From contig JALJCS010000020.1 of NCBI GenBank assembly GCA_023055355.1, positions 6,121,001 through 6,185,000 of the forward strand: a stretch of 64,000 nt of DNA, in the 5' to 3' direction. The stretch comes from Agelaius tricolor (lineage: Eukaryota > Chordata > Aves > Passeriformes > Icteridae). The first letter of the stretch is position 1. The number at the start of each line of letters is the position of its first letter. Under the pieces are notes generated by a model, which was not told the origin of the DNA, did no database searches, and saw only the letters and a program-made list of their open reading frames with translations. A program made the translations under genes and the position numbers. Positions 1 to 12,600 of the stretch are shown one piece after another.

Positions 1-1813
1 AAATTAGCTTTCTGAGAACATGAAGTCAGATTCATCATTCCTCCCTGCCACAGGGATCCCTGCAAATACAAAAGTGCAGTGCTGGTGTGGACAGACACCA
101 CTGCCAGCCCGAGCACAGCCCACGGCAGCACAGTTACATCTCTTAATTATTACCAGCCTGGCTCCCCCAATGTGCACATTTTTTCACAGTTACTAAATAA
201 GTTAATCACTTCATGAACAAGGAAATCTGCAGATGCCTTTGAGGCTTTGTTAACATAGTGCCTAAGCCAGCTTTACACTCTCTTCTAATCCTCTTTAAGA
301 CCGTATGAGGCAGTGAAGTAGCCTATAATCAGTTTTTAAGGTTATAGACAATATCCCCACTCAAGCTGGTTGCCTAGAGCAACAGTGCAGGAACTGAATA
401 CTAGCAATGAGATTGGATTACTTGCCTTGTTTATTCATCCATATATATTTATCCTCTGCTCTGCCTACAGCAGAAGCAGGGATTTTTGTAGCCTGTGCCT
501 TACACGTCTGGATGCGGAGCAGAATTTATGTAAAAAAATGCAGACAGGCTTCAAGAATTAATCTCCTTCCATTTCTGATTCTCTCCATTCCCTCTCCGCC
601 TCAATACCTGAAGGTTCAAAACACTCCCAGAACTAAGATTGCCTGCAGTCTCTCAGCAGCAATAACAGCCTCCCACTGCTTCTCATACACATGGAGGCAG
701 AAATCCCTGTTCCCAAAGAGCTGGCATCACCAGCAGCATTTCAGCAGCCTGAGCTGCCTCCTGAGCTGTGCCTGCTCACCAGCAGGAGCTGCTACTGCAC
801 TTTCACTGAGGACCTGTGCCAGCCTGACCCACAGGAAACCCCAGATACCATTTGCATAAAGCAAACTGCTCTGCATTTGAAACAAGTCAGTCCCTGTTCC
901 TCTTTTGCTCAGTTACAAGCATTCTGACTTCATCTTCTCTGGAAAATTTGGATTTTCCCTCCAGCCAAAGCCACTTCCCTTTTGTACGTTCAACTCAGGC
1001 ATAGCTTTAAGCAGTCAGGGGGATTTTGGTATGCCTTCAGCCTCTCTGGAAATCCCAAAATGCACAGAGTCCTAGTGCTGCCATGCTGCTGCTCATCTGA
1101 GCCTCTGTGGAGTTCACACCTTCTGTATCAATCTAACCAATCTCTTCTGTGCCAGAATACCTGCCTGGAGCTCTCTCCAACCACAGACTAGACAGAAACC
1201 TCCAGATCAGTCATGAACAGTAAAACTGAAAGGAATTTCTTCACCTCTCACATCCCCTGGAGCATGGCTGTGTTCTGTGGCCAGAGCTGACCTCTGCTGT
1301 GCAGCAAACACCACTTAGCTGAGTTACCTCTCAAAGAAGAAATAATTCACCCAATTTCCTCCCACCATCAGAGCATCACATCCTCATGCAGCCCTGGTAC
1401 ATGGGAGCTGGTTTTTATTGCCCATCAACTCACTGAGGAGCTGGTGTGGGCAGCTCTTGGGGAAAGAGGGGCTGTGGGAAGGCACAATGAAGGGCCAAGT
1501 CTCAGGGGGACTGCCACACACTCCTTCACATTATCTGGGATATTTCACTTTGTGACTCACTTCTTTACCAGTAAAATGTTGTATTCACTCAAGCAAATAG
1601 AGGTTTGACAGAAAATTGCTGAGAAACGAATTTGTAAAGAGATGCAAGTGAATGGCAGATGAATTATGGGGATGGTTGTTGCTGTTAGCAAAGAGGGTGA
1701 GGGGATGTGAGGTTGCTCCTAGGAAGGAAATCTAAAAAAAGACTTCAAGACACTTCATTTCAGGACAAGACTGTTAAAATCAAAGGCCTCATTTTGGGAA
1801 GGATGAAATGTAT
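1..1813. other. Unique non-coding sequence, no gene seen
   Basis: No exon with convincing coding content and splice sites is visible. A 150-codon open frame at 407-859 has no recognisable domain and overlaps other open frames. A perfect POU octamer (ATTTGCAT) lies at 850-857, but single octamers are common by chance. The segment appears to be ordinary intergenic or intronic DNA. Confidence 0.6.
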
Positions 1814-1953
1814 CCCTGAAGTCAGCTCAGCTGGTTAAAGCATGGTGTTAATAATGCCAAAGTCATGGGTTCTGATGGGTCATTCACAGAAGAGTTGGAC
1901 TCAGTGATCATTGTGGGTCCCTTCCAACTCAGATCATTCTGTGATTCTGTGAT
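1814..1953 (+). mobile_element. tRNA-Ile-derived SINE with CR1 tail (TguSINE1 type)
   Basis: The 5' half resembles a tRNA-Ile(AAT) gene. An A-box-like stretch TCAGCTCAGCTGG is at 1822-1834, the anticodon-arm segment GTTAATAATGCCAA follows, and a degenerate B box GGTTCTGATGG lies at 1868-1878. The 3' half (about 1892-1952) is a CR1 LINE 3' end: GTTGGACTCAGTGATCA, then a CCCTTCCAACTC block and the terminal ATTCTGTGATTCTGTGA microsatellite. A tRNA-Ile head fused to a CR1 tail is the build of the TguSINE1 family known from zebra finch, whose members are thought to be mobilised by CR1 reverse transcriptase. Mutations in the B box and tRNA body suggest an old, transcriptionally weak copy. The exact 5' end is uncertain by about 10 bases. 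Confidence 0.85.
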
Positions 1954-4900
1954 AATATTTTCAAAAAGAAACTTTCTGACTTCTCTGTTTGAATTGTTTT
2001 TTTTCCTCACACTAAAAGCCACCTAAATTAAGAAGAAAAACAGGTGATAAATAACCCCATATCAAAATAAGACTGCTTCATTTTTGGACCTAATAGACAT
2101 GCCAGGTTGATTTGAAAGTTTTAAATTTCACTGAAAAAACTGAAAAAAAAAAAAAAAATCTGTCTCAAACCGACATGAACCATTTTCCCCCACCTATCCC
2201 ACCTGGAAACCTGTCTTTGGTTTCTGCACTAAAAGATCAGCAATTCTCACACATTCTTGCTTGGTTTCTTGCATCACTCTCCCAGCAGGTGATGCACAGC
2301 CCAAGCTGTGGTGCCCCTCTACCAGGTGTCTGTAAAGTCTCTCCCACAGTGGGATTTGGTGCCACATGCTGTCTCTGCTTTTCCCAAATCCTCAGGAAAT
2401 GAGGAGGCAAATATGGGAGCCCTTCTCCTGCCCCAAGCCCCTGTGCCCCCTGCTCCATGGGCTTCCCTGCAGATGGCACTGCAGGAGCATCTGAGACCCC
2501 CAGAGCTGACAGGAGCCTCTGCATCCTCCACCCCCTGCCTTATCCCCTGCACTCACATCATTTCCTTGGCCTACTTTCTATTTTCTATTTAGGCTTTTTT
2601 TTTTTTTCCTCCCAGAGAAATTATTTATCATAGGGATTGCCAGCGCCTAATAAACATCCCTCCAAGAATAAATTTGTTTATCTAAGGTATTTTATTATGC
2701 TGCCTCAGATAAAAGAGAGGGGGAAAAAATCCTCCCCAGAATATTTTGACTGTGCAAACAGTGGAAGAGCAGTGTCCTTGAGCACAATTTTCAAAGGGAA
2801 GGTTTGTCAGAAGCCATTTCAGCTGTTAAGGAATGAGTTATCTTTCAAATGAACAAAAAGAGGTGGCAGCACAGGCCCTGGCAACTGATCCAGTGTGACA
2901 GAGACAGATTTGAGAACCTCAAAGCATTTTGTTCCAGGGGCTGCACTGGCTGTCCTCCTGTTTCACCTTCTGTTTCCATCCACCCTGGGTGGCAGGGGAG
3001 GAAGGTGGAAGCATTTTAAATTCAGATTGCACAGGTTCGAGTCGCAACACAAGACAGCGGGTCACGGAAAATCAGGACTTGTGTCACTCAATCCCAGGGT
3101 GGCTCCTGCCTCTGCCTCACCCCCTCCCTCTGCTGGAGCAGGAGCCTGTGTCTCTGTGCTGATGAGCAGCACAGGAGCCAGCAGATCTGCTGCACCAGGC
3201 AGGCTCCCCACGCCACAAAGCCATCGAGTGACACCAGCTGGGGCCCTGGCAAGAGCAGCCCTGGGCTGTGAGAGGAGATAATGCAGTGAAAGGAATGCTT
3301 ATTAGAAGCAGGAAGCCTGACAGTAGGATTTCTCATCCCAAATACAAGGTTTGCAGCAGTATAAATAATGCATGTCAATTGCCAGCATCCTGAAAATTAG
3401 TTAAAGTAGGTTAGGGGGGAAAAAAAGAGAAGGAGAAAAAAATATTCATACTCTGCAATGCTCTCCATTGGAAAGGAGTTAGCTGCTTGTAAGGAGCCAG
3501 TATGGAAAGAGGGGGCAGTAATTAAAAACTCTTTTTTTTTTTTTTTTCCATGAGAATCTGTTAGCAAGAGATAGAATATTTTGCAAGTTGTTGGACTCAA
3601 TCAATCAATTCTATCTGGAACAGCAATGAATGGCAAATCCTGCACCTTGGGCTGGAGCAGGTCCCAGAGCTCTGCCTGGCTCTCCCTCCAAGAAAGCACC
3701 TGGGAATGTGCTGCCCACAGCTCCAGCACTGCTCAGGGATGGGACAGTGCTTGCCTGAGGATCCACCGTGCCCTGAGAGCTCAAACCCCTCCCCAGTCAC
3801 AGTCAGGGAGCAGGAGGTGATGTTCCAAAGCTCTGCAAAGTTTTCACTGAGTTGGTGCTTTCAGACCTCTGAATTCTAAAGGTTTCTGCCAGCACCCTCA
3901 GCACCTGAAGGAGGGAGAGTCTTTGGCTGCTCCTCTCACCCCAGCTGGGCCCTGCCCCAGCCCAGCACTGCTCTGCAAAGCCCACAAATCCAGAGCCAAG
4001 GGGAGCTGGGCTGGCCTGGGGGAAGCAGGACCTGCTGGGAGCAGGGCTGGCAGCAAGCCACCCACCATGGAAATGCAGAGGACAGGCATGAAATGCACCA
4101 AATCCTCACTCTCTGTAGTGTTTTCAATGAATTTCATCTTCATTTTGGCTGACAGGATTTGCCAGGGAAGTGCTGAATGCCCCCAGCATTGCTGTCAGGA
4201 ACATCCTTTCTGCACGTTGCTGCTTGAGTTGAACCCACCTGCAGCCTTCTGCAAAAAGAATGAATTTTGGATTTTCCTCATCTTCCTCCAAGAGCAATCT
4301 GAGCACTGCAGGTACCTCAGCACAGGGGAGGCCAGCAGCTCCCTCTGACTTGTCAAGAGCAATTTCATTACCAGCAGCAATTCAAGCAATGAGGTGTCCC
4401 CTTCAGATCTATCCAAATTCCAGATCCCACCAAACTCCCTCCTCCCTCAGCTGCAATCTTCCTCCTAATCTAATAATAATCCCACCAGCAATAAAGCAGA
4501 GCCATGCTGGTGGAATGCTTCCCTGCTAAAATGCCTCTGTGCACACCAGGGATGACCTCTGTGGAACTGCTACGCTTAAATAAATATCCTCAAAAAATAA
4601 ATCTGAAATCCCTGCATCTTTTTCCATTTCATTTTGATCACCATGGCTGACTTCCAGCTCCTCTGTCTAAGCACACAGGCCTTTGGAAAATACCAGATAT
4701 CATGAAAAAATAGTCCCCAAGGAAAGCTAAGCACTAAGCCAGTGATTGCCTCAAATAATCACCATATGCATGAAAACATACATCTTTCTGCACATGGCAC
4801 CAAACCCTTCACTCCTGCTGGACCACACATTTGTCTTCACACAAATTTTCCAGGACTGAACTCCCTTTCAAACACTCAGGATAGCACTGCCTGCTCCTCC

Positions 4901-5253
4901 AGGCAATGAGCATGTCTTCATCACAGTGTCTGGTAGATCTGTCAGCATCACAGGAATTAAAATCTCAGACTCCATCACAGCTGGGTTCTCCAGAGACTAA
5001 AACTCCTTACAGCATGGGAAGCAATTTGACTCAGAAAATACAGAAATGTCCCCATCTGGCTTCCTGTCTGTCCTGACCCAAACTTTGGATGCCATTCAAA
5101 AACACATCAGGGATCCAGAAAACTGCTGGAGCTGCCTCTTTCACATTGAAACAAAGTGTTCATTCAAAACATGGTATTTTCTGGTTTTCCCTGTTACTTC
5201 TAGAGGATAGAGTTGCATGAAAAACAAGTGGGAATTTGGGAGATTTCTTCTTC
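1954..5253. other. Unique non-coding sequence with homopolymer runs
   Basis: No gene is recognised. Simple runs are a 16-base A run at 2143-2158, a 13-base T run at 2595-2607 and a 16-base T run at 3532-3547. The parts at 2240-2560 and 3600-4100 are GC-richer and give overlapping open frames on both strands, which argues against coding. A CTCF-like motif at 2466-2477 is listed separately. Confidence 0.6.
2466..2485 (+). promoter_or_regulatory. CTCF-like motif within a short inverted repeat
   Basis: CCTGCAGATGGC followed by ACTG matches the CTCF core CCASYAGRKGGC at 11 of 12 positions and the RSYR extension at all four. The same stretch is an inverted repeat: CCTGCAG, six bases, CTGCAGG. Motif matches of this quality occur by chance in tens of kilobases, so occupancy is not implied. 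Confidence 0.25.
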
Positions 5254-5291
5254 TTTTTTATATATATATATATATATATTTTTTTTTTTTT
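5254..5291. repeat. (TA)10 microsatellite flanked by T runs
   Basis: A short T run (5254-5259) leads into ten TA units (5259-5278) and then thirteen T residues (5279-5291). It is a simple-sequence tract and likely variable in length between individuals. Confidence 0.95.
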
Positions 5292-8200
5292 AATAAGGAA
5301 CCTATGATTTTCATCTGCAAAGGCCAAAGCATTCAGCATGAGAAAGGACAGAAGATGTCACACGTGGCAGCATATCTTTCCCCTGAGCTGAGTTGTGACC
5401 ACTTTAGCTTTTTCCCTAGGAAAGGCTGTAGATATTCACTAGATCCCAACAGTTTTTGCAGTCAAATTAAAAGTGTTTTGGTTGGGAAGCTCTTTTCAGC
5501 TGGGTCACATGCTCTTTGCTGTTAACCCATTCAAGCTACACTTTGCATAAAAACAGGGCAAAGCTCCTCCAGGTTTTGCTTCACATTTCCAGCCAGAAGG
5601 GTGAATTTACAGAGCTGGGGCATGCACTTGATTCCAGGGACTGGTGAGGGTTACAAACCACCTTCTTATACTTTTTCAAAGGATGGCCAGCCCCTGGTGC
5701 TTACATAAGATAAATGCTAATGCAAATGACAACAGAACTGCCCAATCCATCAGCCACCCCAAGCACACCAGGGAAAGGCATCACAGGGCTGGTACAAACC
5801 AGCAGCAAAAATACCAACCAGAGTACCAAAAAACTAAATATGTGGCTGAAGAGAAGCCTGTTTTAGCTTTTCAATGGGATCAAGCCCCATAAGACAAGGC
5901 AAAGACATATTTTAGGTGTTTCCTGGGCAGGAAAGCACCTGGATTGCATCTCAGGAGGCTGCACTCAGTTCCTGGATATGTCAAACCTCCCAAGCAACTG
6001 TAAGCAGTTGTATGTCTGTGCTCCCCCTCTGTAAAATAGCAAAGATAATTCCTCCCATGTCCTTTGCCCATTTCTATGAAGACTGAGCTGTGCATGGCAA
6101 AGAGCATCTCTCACAATGGGTAGTAGATACAGCAGCTGGAATAATTCACCTTCCCCACTTGTCTGCTGAGATGCTTTTAAGATAAAACTGAATGACAATA
6201 GTGTAACTGAGTTCATTTTCCACTTAAAAGAGAAGTCTCTCATCACAATACTGCAGAGCTTTGTAATGAATGTGCTTCCTGTGCTATTTCACAACAACAG
6301 TGCTCAGGGAAATGTGTGTCATGATAAATACACATGTTAAAATGCCATTTATATGTTACTTTATGACAAGTTCAAAAGCAGAGATTCTAGCATTGGGACC
6401 AGACACATTTCATAGCTCAGATTATATTTAACAGAGTTGTAATCACTGGAAAATTTTGTGGGATTTGGAACAGAATATGGATAGCCTTCCACAGGTAGAG
6501 AAGAACATAAACCAGCCTAGTGTGACTGTGCTCACCATCCCCAAACAGGCACTGGGGGATGAGCAGGCTCCCAAGTCTTTTCTCCTATTTCCTATGGGAG
6601 CCTGGTTTGAATTCCTAATTTCCAGTGATCAAGTGCAGATTTTTTTGCTTAAGCAGAACAAACAAAATCCTAATATGAAAATTGCTCAGTCAGTGGAGCC
6701 TCCCAGCCAGCAGAGGTGTAGGATTGCTCCCTGCCTGCTGCAGACTGGTTGCCTTACGTGCCCCTACAGTGCTGTGTATTGAGTACAGTAATTACAGCAC
6801 TTCCTTCCCATCTGGGACTCAGTCCAAAGGCATTTTACCAAGTAACAATGCTTTCTCTATTCACCCTCTTCAGAACAGAATAGCATTGTTTAGTTTAAGT
6901 GGGCTTCCAGCCAGAAGAAGGTCAATCATAACAAAGTAGTGACATTAAGATAAAGGCTAAAACTATGCTTTATGAAAAGTATCCAACCCTTGACAGTTGG
7001 CCCTTGAGTGACAAGTCTGCACTGGGGGTGTTTAATGTACTCAGCTTTTGTAATTTGGGTAGTGTTCCATTTCACATTTGTGTTTATTTATTGCAAACCA
7101 CTGAATCGCCCTCCAGGTTTTCTCAATTTGCTCTTAAGGAAAATACAATGTTCTATTGCAATTAAGTAAACAAAGTTGGTTTTAACATACACTTTAAAAA
7201 AACATTGATTTTTGAGCCTGACAGTGGCTCAGCTTGTTTACAGCTCATGGTCTCAGGCATTTTCCCTGTGGTTCTCTGCATGGTAATTTTGCAGTAGAAA
7301 AGAGCTGACATTGTCTGGTCTCCTTTTTTTGGTGTTGTCTGCAAGGAAAGCTATCTCTAATAAAGCTGTAATGGTGAGAATATCTTTCCAGCTATCACAC
7401 CCCTGCAGATTAATGCAGCTTCTTTTATTTCTACTTTTCTTCTTTAAAGCAGCCCCCCCTGACATTTGATCTGAGCTACCCCTGGTGTTTTCCCCCTGTG
7501 CTTTGATAGACACTGCTCTCCTATCAGCTCTCCAACAAGTCTCTGCTATCTGGGTAGTATCCTCCAGAGCACTTGTTTGAAGTTTTGCTGTGTCTTATCT
7601 TTCAGTCTCTCCATAACTGAGCATTTTTTGCTCCTTCAGTGTAGGATTAACCTTCTTGGCTAATTTTCCATCTCCTCTAATGCAGTGGGTTTTGAATTGA
7701 GATCCAAGAGAGGACAGTTACAAGTTTAAAACCCTAGACCAGAGCTGGGGAGGATAATTTTCTCCGGACTTTCTTGTTTAACCTTATGTGTATCACTTGA
7801 TATCACAACAGCTTCCATTCCCATCTATACAACAGGACAATCTTTTCATTTATTCTAGCTTTTTTTTTTAAGGTGACAGGGGTTGCACACATCCCAGCAC
7901 AGTGGAGCCCCAGGTGATCTGGGGTTTCCAGCTGCCAGTGTCATAAAACCAACACAGAGCACTTGCAGAGCATCCTTCAGTGATGCTGTGTAGCAGTTTT
8001 GCTCTCTGATAAACACTCTGCAGCCACATGGAGCCTGTGACAAGTGAAAAGGTTCACAAAGAACAACTGCTTACCAGGCTGTCACCACCCTCTTATTGCC
8101 AAAGGGGCTTCCATTACAAATGAGAATATATTTTTGAAAGATGAGGTTTTGTGATCCACTGGCCAAATACTTAATCCATGCCTCTGTCCAAAATTCCTCC

Positions 8201-9240
8201 ATTGCCTCTCATATAATCCTTATTTAAGTATTCTCTATACACTACACTGTCTGCTTTTCCCTCTGCAGCCAGCAAAAGAAGAATTAACACCTCAATATTA
8301 CAGCCAAAGGCACATTTCAGATCCAGATTGCTAAAAAGTTTAGGGGACAACTCCTCCTGATCTCAGCTGCCTTGCACAAGAGCTGCAGCTGAGCAAGAAA
8401 TCAGTGACAGCTCCCAGGAGCTCCTGGACTGTCACTTCATGGACATCCCTCCTGCCCCAGGCAGTTCTCCCTTGAAATGTTCCAGGGTCTAGCACTCCAG
8501 CCAAAGGTGTTAGGGAGAAGGAGGTACTGCTTCTTGTTAAGGCAAGACAGGAGAAAATAAACTTCCAGGCACTGAGTCTGTTCAGACCTGTCAGATAAAG
8601 ACATTTCTGCCAGCTTATCAGAGCTGGGTAGGAGCTGTCAGCTGATTTAATGCAGGATGGGCTGTTTCCCCACAAACCTTACAGCTCTTATATCCTTAAA
8701 CCACTGTAATTCATTCTGAATAATTTATTCCTCCTCCTTCCTGCAAACCTAGAAATACATTAAAATATTAATTTAAAAAATGCATGTTGAGGAATGGTGG
8801 GGAAGAGAGGAGAGGAAGGCACGTGTGCTCTGGGGGCATCAGACAGCACTGCTGGGAGGATTGCACTTCTCTGCCCTGCACTGGGGTCTCATCAGCCAAA
8901 CCATCCCCCTGCACACCCCCTGCTCTGCTGCAGTTCACTGAGCCCTGCTCCCTTCCAAGCAGACACAAATCCTCAGCACAGAATCCGTGCTGGTACCAGC
9001 CCAAAGCCCTCCTGAGAGCCTGTGCTAAGCACAGCCCAGGGAAATGGAACCATCCTGTGCACACAGAGCCTTGCAGGGGCTGCCCAGGAGAGGGTTAATG
9101 ATGCCTGGGATAGCTGCAGCTTGTGGCACACTCTGTGCTGTCTGCTGGCTCCAGTCTCCAAGCTAGTTAAACTGGTTTCATTTGTCAGAACTAAAATTAA
9201 CTCACACGGATTCTCAACGTTATCTTAATTTGCTAAATTC
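5292..9240. other. Unique non-coding sequence, no gene seen
   Basis: No exon, RNA gene or recognisable mobile element is visible. Parts at 6280-6450, 7160-7260 and 8690-8790 are AT-rich. The GC-richer interval 8780-9160 has open frames on both strands without domain similarity and is judged non-coding. Confidence 0.55.
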
Positions 9241-9490
9241 TACAGTTCAACCTAGATTATCCAAACTTCAATTATCCAAAACTCCTTGGTATTCAAAACA
9301 GGGTCAAGTCTCTTGACATCCATTAAGTACATTGAAAATTCCCTCAGTTATCAGAGACCTCATTTATATGAACATATTCCATATCCCCAATGGTTTTTAT
9401 ATAATTGAGGCTGAATGTCAGTAAGGTTTTGATTTCAGGATATTTTGACTGATAATTGAAACTTCCAGAGATAGCAATTATTTCACTATA
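9241..9490. mobile_element. Old Tigger/pogo-like DNA transposon remnant (MITE-sized)
   Basis: The left end starts with TA and then CAGTTCAACCTAGATTATCC. A second related block, TTCAATTATCCAAAA, follows at about 9267. Tandem ATTATCC-AAA motifs right after a CAGT terminus are characteristic of pogo/Tigger terminal repeats, which duplicate a TA target. The proposed right end carries the reverse complement of the 10-mer TTCAATTATC (GATAATTGAA, 9451-9460) and ends in TATA at 9490. The right terminal repeat is much decayed and needs indels to align, so the 3' boundary is tentative. At about 250 bp it would be a non-autonomous, long-dead copy with no transposase coding. Confidence 0.42.
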
Positions 9491-12400
9491 TTATTTTTGG
9501 CTGCCTTTTTTTTCCCCTGTCCTGAGAAATCTATTTTATTAAATATTGAAATTCTGACTCAAAACTCCTTTTGACATGCCACCAAGCACTTCCAGACCTT
9601 CAACACCACCTGGATGCATCCCACTGCTCACTGCAGGAGCTCCTGGAGGCCCTGAGTGAGCTGGGAGAGAAGCACAGGGAAAGGGGGTGCCTTGGGGGGC
9701 TCCTGGAGTGCTCCTTCAGTGGGCAGGAGATGGGAGCTGGGGTGGGCTCTGATCAATCACAGAATTTACAGTCACATTTGGCTTAGACCAATGAGCTGAG
9801 TGCACCTTGAACTGGAAATTTTAGCACATCACAAGGGACACAGTAAAGGTCTCAAATGCAGGTTTGATAATTGAACCTCAGCCCCTGCAGTATCAGGCCA
9901 GTGCCCAGCCAAACACTGCCCTCCTGCATGCTGAACTGGGATGCTCCCTGTGTGAGCATCTGACTCTGCAAGGTGTTCCACAGGTACCTAAATAAATTTT
10001 CTGTAGCTAAATGCAGACAGAGACCAGCTCTGTTTTCAACCAGTGAGACAAATTTCATTGAGTATATAGAAAAATGTGTCCAAAGCAAAATTAATATGAA
10101 ATTCAAATACTTACAAAATGTGAGGCTTACATAAATATTGCAAATCAACTAGTATTACAATTTGGATTCCATAGTTATTTAATTTAAATCTGATACTTTG
10201 CTATGTGTATAGGCAAAGCAAAGTGTACATTGTGCACAAAACTCAAATCTTTTCAGCTGTTTAAGCACTTCTGTGTTGCAAACAATTTGCATAATGCATG
10301 AACTGGAGCTATTGATGTGGTGAGCACGCCCCTGGCAGGATTTACCTGTGAATGTGAATTTTGGAGCCACAAGCCATGAGCAGAGCATGTCCCTCCCCAA
10401 ACTCCCCATCTGTGATGCCACCAGGGCTGGAACAGGTCTGCAGAGCTCTGGGTGAGCCTGACAGTGCTGGGGAAAGGTTTTGGGCAGGTTTGGGCAACAC
10501 CAGCACTTCACCACCTCACCCACAGCCCTGGGAAGGAATGGGGCCATGGAGCTCCCAGAAGGAGAATGGATGCTCCCACTCCAACTGGATCATGGATATG
10601 CAGCCAGTGTCTCCATAGCTCACCAAACAGAGCTTCTAGGACCCCAAGGCTCTGAACACAGCAGCTGAACAAATGGCAATGAACAGAGAGGCAGCCTGAC
10701 ACACAGCACAGGATCATTCCAAGGATCTCCCACAGGTACAATGCTGTCCTGTAGCCACCCAAGGGACTGGGGCAGCTCTGGCCATCACACAGAGCTCCAG
10801 CCAGCCCACCAAGGCCATCCCACAGGAGAGGAGGCTGAGCAGGATCATGGCACTGCATGGGAGCTGTAAATGGAACACCTGAATACACTTTATAAACTGT
10901 TTATGTAAGGGAGTGTAATCAAAAGCACTAACAGATGATTAATGGCTGCACTAATCAAATTTAGTTGAAGCTCCCAGACAGGTCACAAGGCAGAAGATTC
11001 AAGAGGTTGCTCATCAATATTCCTTTCGTCCTACCTGCACCACCTGCTCCTGATGCTTAGAGCACACACACTGCCTTCTCTGTAAACACCAATAATATTT
11101 ATTAATTGGTTATTACTCCTTCCACAATGGAACCTTCAGGAATGAGCCTGGGCATTTGGGGAGTGAAAGACTGCCCTTCCCACTGGGATGGAACTGTGCT
11201 CTGGAACTGCTGAGCTGCTTTTTTTATTTATTGCATGCTGTGTGCATGAAAAAAACATGTTCCACAGCAAACTGAACTGTAGCTCCAAGTCTTAATTCAA
11301 ACACTTAAACATCACTCCTGTATAATATTGAACTCTCTGCTGCTGTCAGCAGGAGCAACAGTGTTTGATGCAAGAGCTGGTGTTGGTGCCTGTGTTTGAT
11401 CCAAGGGGAAGGTGGCGGTGGATGTGCACGAAATGAGGGCACTGCACAACGTGACACAATTTGTCACCACCCCTCCCTTCCTCAGGCTCAGGATTTTTGC
11501 TGATCCTGAATCCAGCAAGAGAAGGGATGGCAAGAGCAGAGCAGCAGGGCTGTGCAGCCCATGAACAGTCTGGACTCTCTTTGGGCTCACAGAAATTCCA
11601 GCTGATATGAAGTCACTAAGCAATGACAACCACAAAAATGTCCTTGTTAGCAGTGTCCTGGAAAACGAATATTCTTTTTGCTTACAAAACATTTGGTTAA
11701 AAATGGGTCCTTGTCTAAGCAAAGAGCCTCAGCATAGTAAATTTGTTTGCACTGTGGGAGGACAGCTCATCCTTCAGCACAAAAAAAAAAGAGAGAACAA
11801 AGTATAGGAATGAGAAAGGAGGCAATAAAAGTGGAAAATTAACAGCAACAGCAATAAAAAGACAAGGAAGGTTGAAAAAGATCTCATGGGAGAGCCATAT
11901 CCAGGAAGTTTTGGGAAGGAGGAAGAAGGACTGACTGTGCTCCTGTAAGAAAAATCAGATCCCTCCTAAACACTGAATCAAACAGCACCAGAAGAGACAA
12001 AACATAAGGTGTCCTGCTTTCTGGGTTTAACATAGAAAGCTGACTTTGGGCATCATCTTCAGATTTGTCTAATTATTGTCTTTTATATGCTTTAAATAAA
12101 ACCAAGAGACACTGACACATTCTGGAAGGTACATGAAAAGGTTCTTAGAGTTACACTTGGCAAATTTAGTTCAGGAGTATTTCAGGAGAATGTGTGTGTT
12201 CTGATGTTATCCTGAGAAGCAAACTGGATCTCTGGGAAGAGGAAATATCAGAAATTAAGTACTTGTCAAGTTCTAGCAATAGGAGACCCAGACATCTCCC
12301 TTCACCTTGTACCCAAACTCACAGCTTGCCAAAAAGCAAGTCATAGAGGGAAGTTTCCAAAATTTGCTCATTTCAGGCAACACAAGCCAACCACTACTCA

Positions 12401-12600
12401 GAGGGAAAAAAAGACCTTTTGGATTATTTTCAAGACTTGGTATGAGGAGGGGAATCCCAGTGTGTCCCTGTGAGCTGGAAAACACCCTGACTCGAGCAAG
12501 AATTACAGAACAGCCCCAGATCTGCTTTGGACACAAGCGAGGCAGACAGCTGCCAGGGGAGGAAGGGACACTTCCCTGTCCCTCTGCTCAGCCTGCAGCA
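9491..12600. other. Unique sequence with AT-rich block near 10.1-10.3 kb
   Basis: No gene is recognised. The 10080-10310 block is AT-rich and is listed separately as a possible regulatory element. The segments 10350-10880 and 11330-11600 are GC-richer with overlapping open frames on both strands and no domain. A ten-base A run with A/G-rich flanks lies near 11780. Confidence 0.55.
10080..10310. promoter_or_regulatory. Possible non-coding regulatory element with POU octamer pair
   Basis: This is an AT-rich block without simple repeats. A perfect octamer ATTTGCAT (10285-10292) is followed after one base by ATGCAT (10294-10299), an arrangement that can bind two POU domains. TTTAATTTAAAT-like stretches lie upstream near 10180. 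The sequence style resembles conserved non-coding elements, but conservation was not tested. Confidence 0.25.

Noticed and set aside
407..859. 150-codon open frame
   Set aside because: No recognised domain, overlaps other open frames, and has no splice or promoter context.
3034..3044. GGTTCGAGTCG, close to a tRNA B box
   Set aside because: No A box, acceptor stem or cloverleaf can be built from the upstream 60 bases, so it is not a tRNA gene.
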